In this document: positions 61,619 through 64,000 of the stretch, in pieces
How the letters are laid out: each line of letters begins with the position of its first letter
How positions within the stretch are numbered: position 1 is the first letter of the stretch
Source of the DNA: Protonemura montana
Taxonomy: Eukaryota > Arthropoda > Insecta > Plecoptera > Nemouridae
Assembly (NCBI GenBank): GCA_947568835.1
Contig: OX387605.1
Span: 23,935,775 to 23,999,774, forward strand
Direction of reading: 5' to 3'
Length of the DNA: 64,000 nucleotides
Translations under genes and position numbers: made by a program
Notes under the pieces: model-generated
The model's input: the letters and a program-made list of their open reading frames with translations, nothing else
What the model was told of the DNA's origin: nothing
The model's database searches: none

Positions 61619-62026
61619 GAATGATCGCATGAAAAGCTTACAGGGAAGAATAACAAAACAAACACCACAGCAATTCGAAATGACATACTACAACCACCCG
61701 AGTTCGTAGCTACAAACATCCAGACTGCGGGCGATGGCATCGCATGGACTGCAGCTCGGGGGTTGCCATCGATTCTTCAAACAAGGTTAAACATGAGTAA
61801 TAAGGCAAGTAAAGGGCAGGTTGAGGAATTGGTGCTACAGGGGACACACTTTCTTTCAGCTGGTAATTTCATTTCATGTTTGTATTTTGTTTCTTGCATT
61901 TTGTCTTTGTGTCCCGTTACAGCAAGCGTGAAGAGGTCAGGCAGGATCCCATTTTTAGCTGACGACATTAAGAGCCCGAATGCTCTACTGTCCGTCATTC
62001 AAAGATGCCCGCTGGCTGGCTCTTAG
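61619..62026 (+). CDS. Candidate two-exon small gene or gene end, unknown function
   Basis: Exon-like 61619-61862 (acceptor CTCAATCCTTGCAG, donor CAGCTG|GTAATT) joins in phase to 61923-62026 (acceptor GTCCCGTTACAG). From the ATG at 61793 the spliced frame is 57 aa (MSNKASKGQVEELV...CPLAGS) with the stop at 62024. The same frame is open upstream to about 61628, including EFVATNIQTAGDGIAWTAAR, so a longer protein continued from upstream exons is possible. No family recognised. The consistent phase is the only positive support. Confidence 0.25.
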
Positions 62027-62834
62027 GATGTATTTTAGCTCAACTACAGAGTGTCGAACTCTTGCAAATGTTCACCGAACTGATGGCTGAACGTAGGATG
62101 TGATAATAACTGACAAATTCACCCAGTGGGCGCATTGCCCCTTGGGGTTGCAATGCGTCCCTGCACACTTGGGTGTCTATTGCCTTTCCAGCTTACCTAG
62201 CATCAGTTCCGTGGTCCCGAAGAGACGTCCACGATTGCCCAATCCCCGTAGTACAGTCCCATTTTAGCTAGAAACAAGCTCGATCACTCAAATCAACCCC
62301 CGCTAGTCGCAACCCTACCCTCACATTACCTGAAACTCTTTTAACGGTATTATGGTACCTTTCAAAGTCCCCAGACCTGAACGAGCTATTGATGCAAGGT
62401 AGCATCGGGTAGGTATCCACAAGGAAGTGGGTCGGTGAATCAGATGCTCGGTGAATCAGATGCTCGGTCCGTCCACCGACTTCAAAGCACGGTTCTGTAA
62501 CGGAGAGAGTGATCGAATAGGTTTGTCAGGTTCAATCAGGGACATACAGCAATAGCCCAGTTATAAACACTTCAATTCAAAACAGTAGATAAAGGAAATA
62601 GCACACAACAGAAGTGAATAGTAATTGATGTAAAACCTGGTTTTCTGTACCAATGATGTTATTTTCCCAATTTAATAAGATTAACTCCTTCTGTTGAGTT
62701 TTTCACATTTTAGCATTTAGCATGAAATTTATGCTTCTTTTAAAAGTAGATGAACTTATAGTGAGCAAGACTTTTTACTTATGAAATCATAATTGTCAGT
62801 TACTAGAAATGAAATAGGACAACTTATCTCCCAC
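62027..62834. other. Intergenic stretch
   Basis: No recognisable gene. A 16-bp tandem duplication GGTGAATCAGATGCTC occurs twice near 62434-62467, and a TGCAATGCG / GCGCATTGC pair near 62130-62160 can form a hairpin. Confidence 0.4.
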
Positions 62835-62953
62835 CATAAGCCTTTAAAATAGTGCGCACCAATTTTCCGGTTCAGTCCAGGCTCCTTAGTGTAGTAAGTT
62901 CCAGCGCGCTCAATCAAGCGACAACGCAGAACTTCGAGATCTTCCAGCATCAT
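62835..62953 (-). CDS. Candidate first coding exon of an unknown gene (partial)
   Basis: The minus-strand frame starting MMLEDLEVLRCRLIERAGTY and continuing to GAHYFKGLW before a possible donor (ATG|GTGGGA). Amphipathic-helix-like start; no family recognised. GC content rises over the exon and its upstream side, and a plus-strand candidate starts only 82 bp away, so the two may share a promoter. Downstream exons were not identified in the window. Confidence 0.3.
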
Positions 62954-63035
62954 TGCGTGCGGGCGTTCTGCACAGCTCGCGCTTAGCGAGCTCGGCTATT
63001 TTGGGGGGAATACACACACATGTAGCACTAATTCC

Positions 63036-63635
63036 TTGACCGTCCTAGAAGTATGTCATGCAAGAGTAAACTCATCGCTTCACGTGGGTGGACCTTGCCT
63101 TTTACGGGGTGCACCGCCCCAGGGACAGTTTGAGCAAAAGCTCCTGTTGTACAAAGAGCACGTGCTCGACGGTATCGCGATTACGAGAAGTTATTTCCTA
63201 ACTCGTGTGCAAAGTGAGTGCTTCAAGATGGTGAAATGATGAAAACAGAAGCACATGCAAGAAAACTCTGAATATTAGAAGTCTTTTGGAAATCATGTAG
63301 GTAAATTCGTTAATTACATCATTATTCTGCAGCATGATAATTACTTATCTCAAATTGTATATGACTCTCCTACACTTGCCTCACTAATGCAATCCTTTTC
63401 GTTTTGTTTTGGAATGTTCCATGTGCACATCTTGGAGTCTTGACCTGTCAGCTTGAAGCTACGAGGACTAGTCTGCAAGCCGCTGACGATTCATTCGGAT
63501 TACTTTTGGTTCGATGTCAGCCCATCAAAAAGCAAAGGTATATCTTCAAACTCGATAATACATTTCTGAAAAAAATAAGCCAAAATTATGACTAACCTTT
63601 GTTTTATTTGCAGTTTTTGGCCATTTGGTGGTTGA
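63036..63635 (+). CDS. Candidate small three-exon gene, about 99 aa, unknown function
   Basis: Exons 63036-63213 (donor CAAA|GTGAGT), 63438-63537 (acceptor CACATCTTGGAG, donor CAAAG|GTATAT) and 63614-63635 (acceptor TTATTTGCAG) give 300 nt with consistent phase. The predicted protein includes QFEQKLLLYKEHVLDGIAIT and LEATRTSLQAADDSFGLLL and ends FWPFGG. The middle part looks like helices, possibly a small coiled-coil subunit. No family recognised. The start codon is uncertain, and the second acceptor is weaker than the CTGTCAG at 63451, which would break the frame. Confidence 0.33.
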
Positions 63636-64000
63636 AACGACATGGTCTGCATTGCAAAACGTCAGCCCCACAATCACCAACAGAACTCTGTCCTTTGCGG
63701 TTTCTGTAAAACTGTTGCGAAACTACTGCAGCAAGGTCAGGAATAACCTTGTATTATTACTGTTTGCTAGAAAACAGACGATAGTACCTTTACCAAAATT
63801 TAATCAAAAACTTTTTATTGTGTATTTCATGATATCATAACTCTAAGCAGTATTCCTCAACTTGCTGTAAAACTCATAATTTATACGTCATCAAACATTC
63901 TCAAGGATTCAACGTGCGCTTGAAGTACTTAAATATTTGCACCAATCCATGGGACTGACTTAGCTCAAGTTGATCTAATTATGATTCCTTTTCTTGCTGC
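63636..64000. other. Right end; nothing recognised
   Basis: AT-rich sequence, possibly the 3' UTR of the preceding candidate. No other feature seen. Confidence 0.4.

Overview
This is a eukaryotic, animal-type nuclear genome window. Genes are cut into short exons (about 50-390 bp, GC-richer) by AT-rich GT...AG introns. Six conserved animal genes could be assembled by hand from splice sites and reading-frame phase. The neighbourhood contains LINE relics, hAT-type DNA transposon relics, a fold-back repeat family and a tRNA-derived SINE. The cytoplasmic tail of the basigin gene, the arthropod-like LINE reverse transcriptase and the intron-rich MSH5 gene suggest an arthropod, possibly a hemimetabolous insect or another intron-rich lineage. 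This placement is inference only.

Layout. 367-3712 (-): N-terminal half of transportin (TNPO1), running off the left edge. 4581-12840 (+): a ten-finger ZXD-family zinc-finger regulator, head-to-head with transportin. 14089-20749 (+): basigin/neuroplastin-like protein with three Ig domains. 22197-31544 (+): the meiotic MutS homologue MSH5. 31724-32578 (-): TIPRL/TIP41, single-exon, tail-to-tail with MSH5. 33780-34213: a 42-bp minisatellite carrying a CACGTG box in every unit. 34400-46453 (-): VEPH1/melted, 18 exons. The exon sums of ZXD, basigin, MSH5 and VEPH1 are each exact multiples of three (1093, 380, 899 and 849 aa), which supports the models.

The right part (46.5-64 kb) has few or no conserved genes. 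It holds a 148-bp repeat family, a decayed BED-finger relic, a GC-rich promoter-like patch near 51.8 kb, two diverged exon-like duplicates at 53 kb, a LINE split by a nested hAT-like element (57.6-60.5 kb), a second LINE tail (60.7-61.5 kb), and weakly supported small gene candidates at 61.6-62.0 and 62.8-63.6 kb.

The genes do not form an operon-like system; they are unrelated housekeeping, signalling and meiotic genes. The most unusual observations are structural. A short fold-back element inserted so that its target-site duplication copied an MSH5 splice donor. A sister copy sits just upstream of a ZXD splice acceptor. A GC-AG intron in basigin is required by the reading phase. The E-box minisatellite may lie in the VEPH1 3' UTR.
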